From Cynocephalus volans (lineage: Eukaryota > Chordata > Mammalia > Dermoptera > Cynocephalidae), in assembly GCF_027409185.1 (NCBI RefSeq), contig NC_084463.1:159379869-159443868 (forward strand): DNA of 64,000 nucleotides, read 5' to 3'. Shown here piece after piece: positions 10,019 through 20,996 of the stretch. The notes under the pieces are model-generated. The model worked only from the letters and a program-made list of their open reading frames with translations. It made no database searches and had not been told where the DNA came from. Positions within the stretch are counted from its first letter, which is position 1; every line of letters starts with the position of its first letter. A program made the translations under genes and the position numbers.

Positions 10019-11475
10019 TCACTCTCCTGGTGCTATGGAGGCCCTCACGAGCGGGGCTGGGGCCAGCTAATCCCTTAGCACACATAAAGCAAACTGAATG
10101 TAAGGCATTGATAGGATGATGGGTACCACCATGAAGAGTGTGGGTGGTGTGTTTGTTGGGGGGTCTCTCCTTTTGTTACCTCTGCCCGTCCTCTGCTTGC
10201 TTTCTGTCTTAGGTGGCCTGGATCCTGCAGGTGACTGTCACACCCCAGCTGGTGGCCTTGATGACCCTGCTCGGCTTCATCAGGCTGGCCTCTGCAGCTG
10301 TCAGAGCCTCCCTGACTGTGATTTCAGGGCTGGCTGCCTGTGGGCTATCGTTGGTCCAATTCAGTGGCAGCTCCAGAGGTTCATTTGGGGCCAGGCATGC
10401 CCCTACTTCTGCCACCTGGGCAGCTGCCTGACTCCCAAGTCTGCCCAGGATGGATTGCCTAGCCCTCATCTTTGGCCCACCCTTTGAGGCCTTCAGCTGG
10501 CCGTGGCCTTCCTGTGAGGACTGTGGCTGTCCCAGGGCCCATACCATATCCCCGTTGCCTCGGTCCACTCTGCCTGGCCCCCTCCCCTGAGAGGCGGAAG
10601 AGGTTGGTTGGGTGGGTCTGGAATCCATGTGCCTCATTAGGGGTTCTGGGCTGTTCTGTAAACTCTTCCTCTGTGGCTGAGGTTTCCCAGTCCCTGGGTC
10701 CCAGTATGGCCATGGTCTCATCCTCCTCCTCCACTTGACAGAATCCTATGGACATGGATGTGGGGCCTGGGCATGCTCTGGTTTGGCAGGATGGTGTGTG
10801 AGGAGGCACCTGTGCCATGTTGGTATTATGGTAGCTGCCTGTCACCTTTGTGACTGTATCCAACAACCAGCTTGAACCCAAGTGCCTGTGCTGCCTATGT
10901 CTTTACAGGCCCTCAGCAGCCAGGGCTAGCAGCGTGTGACCATTTCTGGGGCAGCAAATTGGGAGGCAGAGACTCCTGGCAAATCTGCGGGTGGGTTTCA
11001 GATGCTTCAGGACAGAGAATCAAAATTCTAAAACAGTTAAAGTAACAGACAGATGGAGTGGGAGTAAGAGAACAGTTATTAACCACCAAATAAAGTGGCA
11101 TTGAAAAGAAGTGACCATCTGGGGCTGGATTAAGAGCCAAAGATTTCCCTCTGGCCATTTCCTTCTCATTCTGCCTACAAGAAGGGGAGGGCAAGGAAGG
11201 AGATGGGAGAGAATTCTCATTCACAGGACCTTTGTACATTAAAGGTGCAGGTCTGTCGTTCAAGCCCCAGACCCTGCGGTGGGAGGAAGGTATTTACAAG
11301 TACTTGGTGTTGGCAGTCTGGCTGCAGTCCAGCACTGACCCACAACGGGACTCCTTTTCCCTGGCCTGACTATTAGTCCGAACCCCAGCCCTCTGCATGG
11401 ACTCCCCAGTCCAGATAAGGGATCAGGGATGGAGTCTTCTTATAGCTATTTTCAAGATTTTAAAAAGCCACAACA

Positions 11476-11566
11476 GCGGCTGGCTGTTTAGCTCAGAAGG
11501 TTAGAATATGGTGTTATAGCACCAAGGTCAGGGTTATAACACCAACCACTTCCAAAAAAAAAAAAA
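11476..11566 (+). mobile_element. tRNA-derived SINE, degenerate monomer
   Basis: tRNA-like start CGGCTGGCTGTTTAGCTCAG and a 12-A tail. The repeated flank AAAAAGCCA is seen on both sides. Confidence 0.7.
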
Positions 11567-12054
11567 GCCAAACAAATCATGTCTTTGTCATCGACTGTCT
11601 TTACTCTTCATTTGGTAATACCAGTTCTCTCCTGCTGATTGCAGATCTGATGGGCAGTTATGGATTTCATTGTTAAAATAGGGAAAAGGAATGAACAGTT
11701 TGATAGGCATGGGGCCCAAATAAGGTGGACCTTTTGTTTTCTTGAGTTTGGAAGCAACTGCAAAGGCCCAGTGACCCAATAAATAGTAATTTGTATCCTT
11801 GCTGTGACAAGGCCAAGGTGGGCTGAGTGTGGTGAGCCTTGGCACCAACTGCACCCAGTCCACGTAACTAAGGAAAACGTTCTCAGTCATATTCCACTCC
11901 TGGCCTTTCACCAACAAAGGGAATCTGACCGGGTCTCAGGCACTGTTTCCTCAGGTGCTAAAGGACCATTGTGGAGAGTGAAAAGTTGGGAACTAGAGCA
12001 CCAGACTGTAACCTCTCAACAGTATCTTCAGCATCTATGGCCTTGCCAGTTTTT

Positions 12055-12260
12055 AAATTAAACCTTTTATTTTTAGATAATTCCCAGGCAATTTTAAGAA
12101 ATTATGGAGAAAGATCTCATGTACCCTTTACCTAGTTTCCCTCACTGATAACATCTTGCAAAACTACAGTAAAGCATACACCAGGATACAGACATTGATA
12201 CAGTCAAGATAGGGAACATTGGAACATTTCCATCTTCACAAGGATCCTTCGCTTCCCTTT
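12055..12260 (+). mobile_element. Old L1-like fragment
   Basis: Text such as GATAACATCTTGCAAAACTA and GACATTGATACAGTCAAGAT is a familiar old L1 3'-region pattern. The subfamily and orientation were not determined. Confidence 0.45.
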
Positions 12261-12348
12261 TTGCAGCCACACCAGCTTCCCTCCAGGCCCCCTCCTGAAG
12301 GAGGCTCCCTGGCAACCACTCATGTTTTTCCTTTTCTGTTAAGTCCTT

Positions 12349-12447
12349 GCTTTTTGGTTTTGTTTTTGTGGCTGGCCAGTACAAGGATCCAAACCCTTGA
12401 CTTTGGTGTTATAACACCACGCTCTAACCAAGCTAAGTGGCCAGCCC
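12349..12447 (-). mobile_element. tRNA-derived SINE monomer, reverse
   Basis: Minus-strand start GGGCTGGCCACTTAGCTTGG at 12447. Target-site duplication TAAGTCCTT at 12340-12348 and 12448-12456. Confidence 0.8.
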
Positions 12448-12769
12448 TAAGTCCTTTCTTTTAAAAAGACCCTGCAGTTCTCACAACCTGAAGGACATGG
12501 AGCTCAACGTTAGGTTCCATGGCTTTGCCCTTGACACCAAGGGACACTTTCCCTACCAGAAGCAGATCACCAAAGCCGGCTGAGACTGCGAGGATCAGGG
12601 CAGAGGGGCGCGATGCTGGCCCGACTTCCCGTCCCCTTGGCCAGAAGCTCCGCACTGCAGCTACAATGGCCTGCGGTGAGGGCTGCAGTCCGCCGCAGGG
12701 ATGTGGCCTTTGGTGATTTTAGTTTCATCTTCTTATCTCAATGACGCAATCTCCGTTCCAAGAAAACTG

Positions 12770-13021
12770 AATTGGCTCCAGGAGGCTCTTACCACCGCCG
12801 CGAACTTTGGGAGACTGGGAAGATGGAGCCGAGCAAGTGTGCGGGGTGGAGCTGCGGGCGGGGGACGACCGCCCTGGCTCTGGGAGCCCATCAGGAGACG
12901 AAGCCAGAGGGGATCCCGTTGCTAGGGACGTTGTCAAGGAGGGGCCAGGAGGAGGGGCTCACTTCCGGGAGGAGGGCAACTGGCAACCCGGAAGCGGTCG
13001 GCAGTGCGGCGCTGTTTAAAG
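12770..13021 (+). promoter_or_regulatory. OTUB1: OTUB1 CpG-island promoter and 5' UTR
   Basis: GC-rich TATA-less region ending at the OTUB1 start codon; the island continues through exon 1 into intron 1 (to about 13.56 kb). ETS cores ACTTCCGGG (12961-12969) and CCGGAAG (12989-12995) flank the expected start site. The initiator context AAGATGGCGGC overlaps the ATG and matches a YY1 element. Confidence 0.7.
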
Positions 13022-13079
13022 ATGGCGGCGGAGGAACCTCAGCAGCAGAAGCAGGAGCCGCTGGGCAGCGACTCCGAAG
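13022..13079 (+). CDS. OTUB1: OTUB1 coding exon 1
   Basis: Encodes MAAEEPQQQKQEPLGSDSE plus one base of Gly20. The donor is AAG|GTACCG, weaker than consensus beyond +4. Confidence 0.93.
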
Positions 13080-16000
13080 GTACCGATCGAAGGAGGGATG
13101 TCCGGCCCGGGCCGGCAGGGGCGATGCCGGGCCGGCTGTTCCCGAGGAGGTCGGGGAGGCAGGGCCACCGGCGGCCGGGGGCGAAGCGTGCGCCTGCCCC
13201 TTCCTCCTCCCGCTGCCTCCCCTCCCCCTCACAATGGAAGGAGCCGCCGCCGCGACCCCCGGCCGGGCGGGAGGGCGGGCGAGACGAGCGAGGCCCGCGG
13301 CCCTTCCCCTTCGTGCGCGCCCGGGGCGGGGCCCGGACCGCCCCGCCCTCCGCCCAGCCCCTCGGCGTCCGGCACCTGGCTCCCGGCGCCCCGAGCCCTC
13401 GCGCCCCAGCCCGTGCAGTCAGGCCCAGGCGGGGGCCGAGCCGCCCGCCTTCTCCAGAGCAGCCCGCGCCCGGCGGGCGTCGAGTTACCGCGGGCTACGG
13501 AGCACAAAGGAGCGGGCGGGCCGTTCGGGATGTCGCGGACGGCCCCGTATTGTGAGGGGCTGCCGGTGTTTGCCCCTGAGGGCTGCGACTTTCTTTTCCC
13601 GGGAGCCCCCTCTCCTGGCCTTGCATCCCCTTTCCGCCTGCCTAGGCATTGTTTTCTTAGACCCCTGAGGAGATGGGTCTTTCAGAAGCGGTCCCACCCT
13701 TTCCTTTTCCACCTACGAGCTGGGCCCTGGGGACTGAATAGGTCACTTGGGTAAGAGGGACAGGTCTGTTGCAGAGCAGTGTAGGGGATGGGTTGAGGCC
13801 CAGCTGAGAATCCGGGATGGTCAGGCCCAAAAGTGTTGACCTTAGGAGTCATTCAGCACACATGCACCCTCCATTCTAACCGTACACTCGAGGGACTGAG
13901 AGCTGGGAAACCCAAGGCCCCAGAATAAGAGACAGGACTAGAATTCAGGCCTCCTGGCTCCTCACCAGTGGCTGCTCAGCATGGAGTCTACAGGGTGGAC
14001 CTGTCCAACTGGCTGATGATTCTAGAGCACTGAACGGTATGCCTCTAAGGTGCCACCTATTCCGTGATATTTCAGTGAGGGGAGAAAGGTGGTGGTATTA
14101 GCCCCATTTCACAGATGAGGAAAGGGCTCTGCAGTGAGGTAGCAGGGGAGAGGCATTTGTGGCGAAGAGCTCAGACTGGAATTAGACAAACCTGTATCTG
14201 ACCATAGGTCTTTACTAGTTGTGACCTTGGGCAGATTACCTCATCTCTGCATTTGTTTTGTTTTGTAAAATGGGCACCATTAACAATACCCAGGACAGCA
14301 GGAGGATGAAGCGTGTGATCCAGTAAAGTGCAGGTTCACAGGATGCTCTCATCCAGCCCAGGACTCTTCCTGCTCATGTTACTTTCCTCAAGAGACCTCT
14401 CCTGGCCCCAGAGCATTCCCAGGCTGCTGGGAAGTGATGTTAGAAAGCACAGAGTAAGGGGTGTCAGAGCTGGAAGAGTGCAACATGGGGTGATCACCTC
14501 CACCACCTCATTTTAAAGATGAGGAAGCTAAAGCCCAGAAGGGGAAGGGACTTTGCCAAGATGACACAATTGGGTGGAGCAGGGTGTACGACATAGGCTT
14601 TTGGATTCAAGCCTGCCCTCCTGCTCCCGGGCTGCTCTTGTCCCTGTCCCAGCTGCCTGCAGTGGAGATGGCAGGACCCACTGTAATCCTTGGCTTTTTT
14701 CATTTTTCCAGGCGTTAACTGTCTGGCCTATGATGAAGCCATCATGGCTCAGCAGGACCGAATTCAGCAAGAGGTGAGGGGCTGAAGAGGGTGGGGGAAG
14801 CAGTGGCCAGCGACTCCATTGTGGATACATAGGTTGGGCCTGAGGCCCACTGTCTGTCTCTACTTTGGAAGCTTCCTCCTCCCCAGGCTATGCTAGGTTC
14901 TGGATGCCTTTATGGGGATTACTGTGCCACTCAGTGGCAAGCCCAGCACCCCTTTTGTAGGCATTCTGGCTTTTAGGTGTGGGTCACTCCGTCTCCCTGC
15001 CAGAGCATGATGGATTCCTGCCTCCTGCAGATCGCTGTGCAGAACCCTCTCGTGTCAGAGCGGCTGGAGCTCTCTGTCCTGTACAAGGAATATGCTGAGG
15101 ATGACAACATCTACCAACAGAAGATCAAGGTAAGAGCCTGGCCAGAGAGGGCAGAAAGAGCCTTGGGGGCAGGAGCAGGAGAGTGCCTGCTTCACACCTG
15201 CTCCTTGCTGGGCCTAGCCTCTGAGAGGGTAGAGTGTTGGGGCCACCTCTTGTTGCTGGTTCTTGAGATGTGCAGGCTCTGGACTGAAAAAGATTTCCAT
15301 TCAAATCCATGCTCACTTGGAAGAGTGTGGTGCTGATAATACCGAGGTCAAGCGTTCAGATCCCCATACCAGCCAGCCACCAAAAAAAAAAAAAATCCAG
15401 ACTGCGACTCAGCAGCTGTATCCTTGGCAAATCTTTCAGTTTCTCTGAGCCATGGGTGTCCTCAGCTGTAAAATAGTGATAATGAAGGCATCTGCCCATA
15501 GGGTGGTTGTGAGATTGAGGGAGGTGGTGCTTGTGTGGGGGCTGGTGCTGGGAGGGCAGGAGGAGTGTGGCAGGGGTATGTCTCATAGCCTGCCTCCTGG
15601 ATCTTTGTGGAGAGGCAGGCAGCTGTGGAGAAAGGGGCCACAGACATCTGGGCAGGGCCCTGCTGCATCACTCAGACTAAGGCAAGCCGGGAGGTTGCAG
15701 TGTGACAATGGCAGGTGTAAACAGTATCCAGTAGGCACAGCATGGGAGTTTAGTAAATGTTACTCTTCCCCCCTGTATTAGTCCATTTCTGTTGCTTATA
15801 AGAAAATACACAGAACTGGGTAATTTGTAAGAAAATGAAATTTATTGCTTACAGTTTCAGTGCATCTGGAGAGGGTCTTGGTGGTGGCGACAGTGATGGC
15901 AGGGTGTCACACTGCGAAAATTGTGGAGCAGAGAGACCAGAGTAACCTCCTCATTCACTCTCTTTTTAAAGCCCTCAGAACCACGCCCCTGACCACCATT

Positions 16001-19000
16001 ATTAATCCATTCACTACATCACGGTCCTACAATCCAATCACCTCTTCAAGGCTCCACCTTTCAGTTGCCATAATAAGATTTTTCACCCTCTTACCAGTCA
16101 CAGTGGGGGCCAAGTTTCTAATACATAAAACTTAGGGGACACAACTCAAGCTTCAGTGAGTTTTGGGGGAACATAATTCAATCCACTACACCACCCTTTC
16201 CCCCAAAGATCAGAGATGCTAAGAGCCTTCCACGTGGAAGAGGAGGAGGGGCCTTCAGGTGGCCAGGCAGGTAACCCAGGTGATTGAAGGTGGCCAGGTC
16301 AGGTGCGGAACAAGGAGGGCACCACAGCTCAGTATCAACCAGACAGTAGTCAGGAGTGGAGTTCCCTGGGGCAAGTGGGAGTGTCCATGTCTGTCACTCC
16401 ATTGTTGCCAGATAATTTTTTCCTAGAGAAGCCAGAAATAATGAAATCTTCTGACTTCTAACAGTTGGCAGCTAATTCAAATCTAAAATGTTGGGTGGGC
16501 CAAACATACCTGCAGGCCAGATGCAGCCTTGTGTGATCAGTGGTCCACTGAAACCCCTTGCTCAGGGTGTTAGTGACTTCCCCAAGAGGCCTGTGGAGAG
16601 ATGAAGGCCCTGGTTTTGGAGCCCAGCAGACCTGGGTTTGAGCCCTGGCTTCACCACTTCCGGTTCTGTGATCTTGGGCACTGAACTCCTGGAGCCTCTG
16701 TTGTTCGCTCTTCTCTGGGAGGAGGTGTCTTCTGCCTCACAGGGCAAGTGTGAGGGTGGAAGGACACGATGCTGGTCACAGGCTGGATTTAGTAAGCAGT
16801 GGGTTTCTCCTTGCCTCATGTGGCAGATTAGTGGAGTAGGGCCCCCATTTCAAGGCCTACCTGTCACACTAGGCCACCCTGGTAAAATCAACAGGATGGG
16901 CCTCGGGTTCTTCTCATCGAGTCATTCAGTGAATGAATGTCTAGAGGGTGTTGTCTGTGCAGGAATCTGCCTCATTGCCCTTGACACCCCTATTCTGTGT
17001 GCTGTGTCTGAGCCCACCTTTTTTGCCTGTGCCGAGAGACAGGGCTATGACAGCAGAGCCCAAGCAGACCTGGGTGCAGGCTTTGCTGCTCTGTGAAATG
17101 GGCTTCCGTGAGGATTCATAGGGTAATGGATATTAGCCTTAAGGAAAGTGCCCTGCACAGAGTAAGTGCTCAGAATGACTATAGTAGCTGTTCTGGTAGT
17201 GACAATGATTTGGGCCCTTTGTAGTCACTGTGTGCTGTTCATTTAACATCTTATCAAGCATGTACTGTGGTCAAGGTGCTGTTTTATGTACTGGAGATAG
17301 AGTGATGACTAAAACTGACAAACTCCTGTCTCATAAAGCTTACAGTTCAGAGTGGAAAGCCAAAGGGGGAACTAAAATGTGTGGTTTGTCAGAAGGTGGT
17401 AAGTGCTGTGCAGAAAGATGAAGAAGGGAAAGGAGATTGGGAGTGGGAGGGTTTACAATTAGGGCAGTTGGGTTAGGCCTCACTGAGAAGCTGGTATTTG
17501 AGTAATGAATGAATGGAAGGAGGCAAGGGCGCCAGCCGCAAGGCATCTGAGAGCCACACAGGCTGCAGCGGGAGGGCGCCCTGGCAGTTGGAGGCCAGTG
17601 TGGCTGGAGCAGAGTGGGAAGCAGGAGAGGGAAGGAGGTTGTGTGTGTGTGCGCATGTGCGTGCGTGTGTGTGTGTGTGTGTGTGTGAGTGTGATGGGGC
17701 ACGTCTAACAGGTTACTCTGGTCACTTTTGCTGCTGGACTGAGAATAGACTCCAGGGGGCAAAGGGGAGGCAGGGAGACCTGCCAGGAGGCTCTTGGAGT
17801 AAAACCTGCAGAAGGTGGGAGTGACTGGGAGCAGGGTGGTAGAGTTAAACAGCGAAAAGTGGTTGGATAGTAGATACAGTGAAGGTAGAGCTGAGAGGAT
17901 CTGCTGGGCTTGAACAGCTTACAGCCAGAGTTGTGGTGGATTGATGTGGAGAGGCCCCAGTGAGGAGCAGGTTAATGGGAGGTTAAGGCTCGGCTGCCTG
18001 TGGACAGTCCAGAGGAGGCGTTGGGGAGGCAGTTGGATGTGAGAGCCAAAATCGGAGTTGAGGGCTAAGATGTGGGTGAAGATTTATATTTGGGGCTATT
18101 TAATCCTCAAGACTGCTGTCATCAAGAAAACAAGTATAGTTTAAAAGTGGAAGCTGTCCCAGGCCTGAGCAGGGTTGTGCAGGCTCGTGGTTCCCCTGGC
18201 AGGGGCACTGTGGATTGGGTATGTGTCATGACCATCTTCTGGCAGGTGACACACGGTGTCTTGAGGAAGGGTGCTGTATGGTATGGTGGTGGCCCTGATC
18301 TTCAGAACTTACAGAGATGAGGAAGAGTGCCTAGGAGGGAGACAAGGAGAGGGTGGGGTCCGCCATCCAGGTGCCTCAGTGCTGCTGAGGGGCCAGTCTG
18401 AGGAGGAGTGGCTTAACCCTCCAACTTAGTGACCTTGATTGATGCAAAGTCTCCCATGGCAGAGAGAAGTGGCCACAGTGAGTGTAGACAATTTTATGGG
18501 GAGTTTTACTGTAAAGGAAAGCAGACAAATTGGGCGGTAACTGGAAAGGTATATGAAGTCCAGGTTTTTTCTTTTTAGAGCAAGAACTAATCGTATGTTT
18601 ATATGTTGTGTGGGTCTAAAACTGTAAACCAGTAGAGAGAGAAAAAACTGATGATGCAGGAGGAGAGAGAGGCTTGAACCTGAGGGAGGGGACAGGCTGG
18701 TGTGGAGGGGAAGGGCAGCTTAGGTAGCAGCCAGGACAGATCTCTGAGGATCGAGGCTGTTGGGGGCTGAGGAGGTTCTCAGTGCGAAAGGACACAAGGT
18801 CATCGTCTGAGGAGGGAGGGAGGGTAGGGGAAGATGGCTAGGGGCTCAAGAGAGTGGAGAAGGCATGAAATAGCCTCGCCATTGGGGAAGGGGCAGGGGC
18901 CCAGGCCAGGGGAGGGAAACGTCCCTGCCAGGAAGCACTGTCAGCCCACTAGTGTGTGGAGGTGCAACAGACAGAAGAAATTCCATTTCATTTTGGGAGG

Positions 19001-20852
19001 AAACCAGATAAGACTGAATGGAGATGGTACCTGTGAGGCAGGGAAGGATCTAGAAGTAGACAAGAGAGACTGTTGCAGCCCTGGGAGGACTGCAGCAAAG
19101 GCCTGGCTGTGGGAGGACTGTTCTCAGTCTGGGGGAGTGGGCTGTTCAGTGGGGGGCTCACACCCCACCGAGGCATAGAGCCTGGCACCATGCCCCCTGC
19201 CCTGCCTTGCTTGCCCTGAAGTTCTCTTGGGGTGAAGGGCTGGAAAAGCTGCATTGGTCAAGGACAGATTCACTTGCCTGTTTTTGTAAACAAACAGCCC
19301 TCCAGATCCAGCAACATGGCATGGCCCTTGGCTGGTGACTGCTTTGGTGACCCATTCAACCAGTTTGTACATAAGTGTGCAGCTTCCTGAGCCTTTTTTG
19401 TTTTGTTTTGTTTTGTTTTTTTGGCAGCCAGCCAGTACAGGGATTGATCCCTGGACCTTGGTGGTATCAATGCCACACTCTTACCTACTGGGTTAAATGG
19501 TCAGCCCCTCCTGATGCTTTCTTGGGGGGCTCTGGGCAGTGGGTCACTAAGTGGCTCTTGTCATCACATTCAGCAGCCTGGAGTCAGGAGCCAGGAACAG
19601 CAGCAGGTGGCTGCCTGGAGCTCAGTTGCCACCTGTTGTGGTGTGACTGTTATGGGGGGCATTTCCTTGGGCAGCCCTGGTTCTGGCCTGATGTTGACGG
19701 GTTGTGGGTGGGGCTGCTTCTCTGTAGGACCTCCACAAAAAGTACTCATACATCCGGAAGACCAGGCCTGATGGAAACTGCTTCTATCGAGCTTTTGGAT
19801 TCTCCCACTTGGAGGCACTGCTGGATGACAGCAAGGAATTGCAACGGTGAGGAGGGTGGGCACTTGGGCACTGAAGGAGGTGGGCAAGGGCTCACCTGAG
19901 GGACTTGCGGGGCTCCCTCCTCTCGCTGGATGAACAGAAGGTGTAGTTCCACATCACACCAGAGGACAGGTTGCTTGGTGCTTCCATTCTAAGCTGGGGG
20001 TGGGGACTGGCCTGTCTGAGGCTGGCCAGACAGTGTTGGCTGGGCCCTTGCCCCTGGACCAGCCTCTCTGGGCTCCTGCTCTGCTGGCTGGGGAGCCCAT
20101 GCTGGCCTTCCGTTCCCTCCCGCCCACAGGTTCAAGGCTGTGTCTGCCAAGAGCAAAGAGGACTTGGTGTCCCAGGGCTTCACTGAGTTTACAATTGAGG
20201 ATTTCCACAACACGGTGAGCCCTGATGCTCCTGTCCTGGGTTCTGCCAGGGTGGAGGGTAGCTTGCCTGGCTGTGATGGGGTTGGCCCATCTCCTCCTCC
20301 CTCATCTTACCCTTTGTCCCTCCATGGGGGCAGTTCATGGACCTGATTGAGCAGGTGGAGAAGCAGGTCTCCGTAGCTGACTTGCTGGCCTCCTTCAATG
20401 ACCAGAGCACCTCGGACTACCTTGTGGTCTACCTGCGGCTGCTCACCTCAGGCTACCTGCAGCGGGAGAGCAAGTTCTTTGAGCACTTCATCGAGGGCGG
20501 GCGGACTGTCAAGGAGTTCTGCCAGCAGGTGCCACCCCCTCCCCACTTGTCTGACTTGGGACCCTCCCTTTTTACTCCCTGGGGAAAGCAACAGGAGTTG
20601 CAGGGGCATGGGGAGGGGCAGTAAGCCGAGCCCTAACCTGCCCCTGTGCCACAGGAGGTGGAGCCCATGTGCAAGGAGAGTGACCACATCCACATCATTG
20701 CGCTGGCCCAGGCCCTCAGCGTCTCCATCCAGGTGGAGTACATGGACCGCGGTGAGGGCGGCACCACCAACCCGCATGTCTTCCCGGAGGGCTCCGAGCC
20801 CAAGGTCTACCTTCTCTACCGGCCTGGACACTACGACATCCTTTACAAATAG
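13022..20852 (+). CDS. OTUB1: Ubiquitin thioesterase OTUB1, complete, 7 exons
   Basis: Joining 13022-13079, 14712-14773, 15031-15129, 19728-19846, 20130-20214, 20334-20528 and 20655-20852 gives 271 residues, the human length, with only a few differences noticed against the human protein (for example EKQVSV and NPHVFPEG). OTUB1 is a cytosolic and nuclear OTU-family cysteine protease that cleaves K48-linked ubiquitin chains and also inhibits E2 enzymes such as UBC13 without catalysis. The catalytic triad is present: Asp88 and Cys91 in PDGNCFYR (exon 4) and His265 in RPGHYDILYK (exon 7). The N-terminal segment (about residues 1-45), used for E2 inhibition, is intact. Every junction keeps the frame and has GT/AG ends. 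The start is fixed by MAAEEPQQQKQEPLG. Confidence 0.97.
14150..14330 (+). mobile_element. MIR SINE relic
   Basis: MIR core GTGACCTTGGGCAGATTACC followed by a 'ctcatctctgcatttg' stretch. Confidence 0.6.
14460..14610 (-). mobile_element. MIR SINE relic
   Basis: Reverse MIR pattern: cattttaaagatgaggaag, then a 'gggactttgccaagatgaca' stretch. Confidence 0.55.
14712..14773 (+). CDS. OTUB1: OTUB1 coding exon 2
   Basis: Encodes Gly20 to Glu40 (VNCLAYDEAIMAQQDRIQQE). Acceptor TTTCCAG, donor GAG|GTGAGG. Confidence 0.95.
15031..15129 (+). CDS. OTUB1: OTUB1 coding exon 3
   Basis: 33 codons, IAVQNPLVSE to QQKIK. Acceptor CTCCTGCAG, donor AAG|GTAAGA. Confidence 0.95.
15280..15520 (+). mobile_element. 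MIR relic interrupted by a SINE
   Basis: MIR-like text on both sides of the insertion: aagatttccattcaaatcc before it, and ctgtatccttggcaaatct to gtaaaatagtgataatgaa after it. Confidence 0.55.
15309..15395 (+). mobile_element. tRNA-derived SINE, 5'-truncated
   Basis: Starts inside the A-box region (CTTGGAAGAGTGTGGTGCTG), has B-box-like GCGTTCAGATCCCC and ends in a 13-A tail. Confidence 0.75.
15775..16195 (-). mobile_element. Old LTR-like element, probably MaLR type
   Basis: Begins TGTATTAGTCCATTTCTGTT, contains a 'gaactgggtaatttgtaaga' stretch and ends near ATAATTCAATCCACTACACC, a pattern common to reverse-oriented MaLR-class LTRs. The subfamily was not assigned and no coding remnant is present. 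Confidence 0.5.
16590..16850 (+). mobile_element. MIR SINE relic
   Basis: MIR pattern: cagcagacctgggtttgagc, then a 'ctgtgatcttgggcactgaa' stretch. Confidence 0.6.
17637..17695 (+). repeat. (TG)n microsatellite
   Basis: About 58 bp of alternating GT with CG and CA interruptions, potentially Z-DNA forming. Confidence 0.9.
19393..19507 (-). mobile_element. tRNA-derived SINE monomer, reverse
   Basis: T-rich (TTTTG)n tail on the left; minus-strand start GGGGCTGACCATTTAACCCA at 19507. Confidence 0.75.
19728..19846 (+). CDS. OTUB1: OTUB1 coding exon 4 (catalytic Asp88 and Cys91)
   Basis: Encodes DLHKKYSYIRKTRPDGNCFY onward to the first two bases of Arg113. It holds the OTU Cys-box. Confidence 0.95.
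20130..20214 (+). CDS. OTUB1: OTUB1 coding exon 5
   Basis: Encodes FKAVSAKSKEDLVSQGFTEF to HNT. Acceptor CCCACAG, donor ACG|GTGAGC. Confidence 0.95.
20334..20528 (+). CDS. OTUB1: OTUB1 coding exon 6
   Basis: 65 codons, FMDLIEQVEK to EFCQQ, forming most of the helical OTU core and ubiquitin-contact surface. Confidence 0.95.
20655..20852 (+). CDS. OTUB1: OTUB1 coding exon 7 (catalytic His265)
   Basis: Encodes EVEPMCKESD to DILYK and TAG. It holds His265 in the RPGHYDI motif. Confidence 0.95.
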   Translation, partial: EVEPMCKESDHIHIIALAQALSVSIQVEYMDRGEGGTTNPHVFPEGSEPKVYLLYRPGHYDILYK

Positions 20853-20990
20853 GGCTGGCCCTGGCCTGCCGCTGCCCTGCCTGCCCTCCCCTCTGCCAGG
20901 CGCTAGACATGTACAGAGGTTTTTTTGTGGTTGTAAATGGTCATATTTCACTCTTCCCCTTTTTTCCTGTCATACAACCTTCCATGTTTT

Positions 20991-20996
20991 ATTAAA
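20991..20996 (+). terminator. OTUB1: OTUB1 proximal polyadenylation signal
   Basis: ATTAAA 138 bp after the stop, with GT-rich sequence downstream (ggtggtgagccgcgtgtgtg). Confidence 0.7.

Larger units (their letters stand above)
6561..12770. other. Intergenic DNA between COX8A and OTUB1
   Basis: About 6 kb without a supported gene. It holds SINEs, a nested MLT1-type LTR, a MIR split by a SINE, and an L1-like fragment near 12.06-12.26 kb. The open frames at 6.6-8.2 kb and 10.1-10.9 kb lack similarity or splice context. Confidence 0.6.
13080..14711 (+). other. OTUB1: OTUB1 intron 1
   Basis: The first ~480 bases are CpG-rich. Long open frames there are composition artefacts. MIR relics lie at about 14.15-14.33 kb (+) and 14.46-14.61 kb (-). 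Confidence 0.85.
15130..19727 (+). other. OTUB1: OTUB1 intron 3
   Basis: Intron of 4.6 kb with two tRNA-derived SINEs, several MIR relics, an LTR-like element near 15.78-16.19 kb and a (TG)n tract at 17.64 kb. No extra exon was recognised. Confidence 0.85.

Noticed and set aside
10116-10881. Overlapping frames of 72-170 codons on both strands between COX8A and OTUB1
   Set aside because: No recognisable domain, no coherent splice structure; the repeat-rich neighbourhood suggests chance frames.
12497-12583. Short frame MELNVRFHGFALDTKGHFPY...
   Set aside because: Looks protein-like, but 28 codons matched nothing I recognise and no flanking splice sites support an exon.
12772-13754. 298-, 183- and 218-codon frames around OTUB1 exon 1
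   Set aside because: They read through the OTUB1 promoter, exon 1 and intron 1 in other frames; the true exon 1 frame is fixed by the human OTUB1 N terminus.
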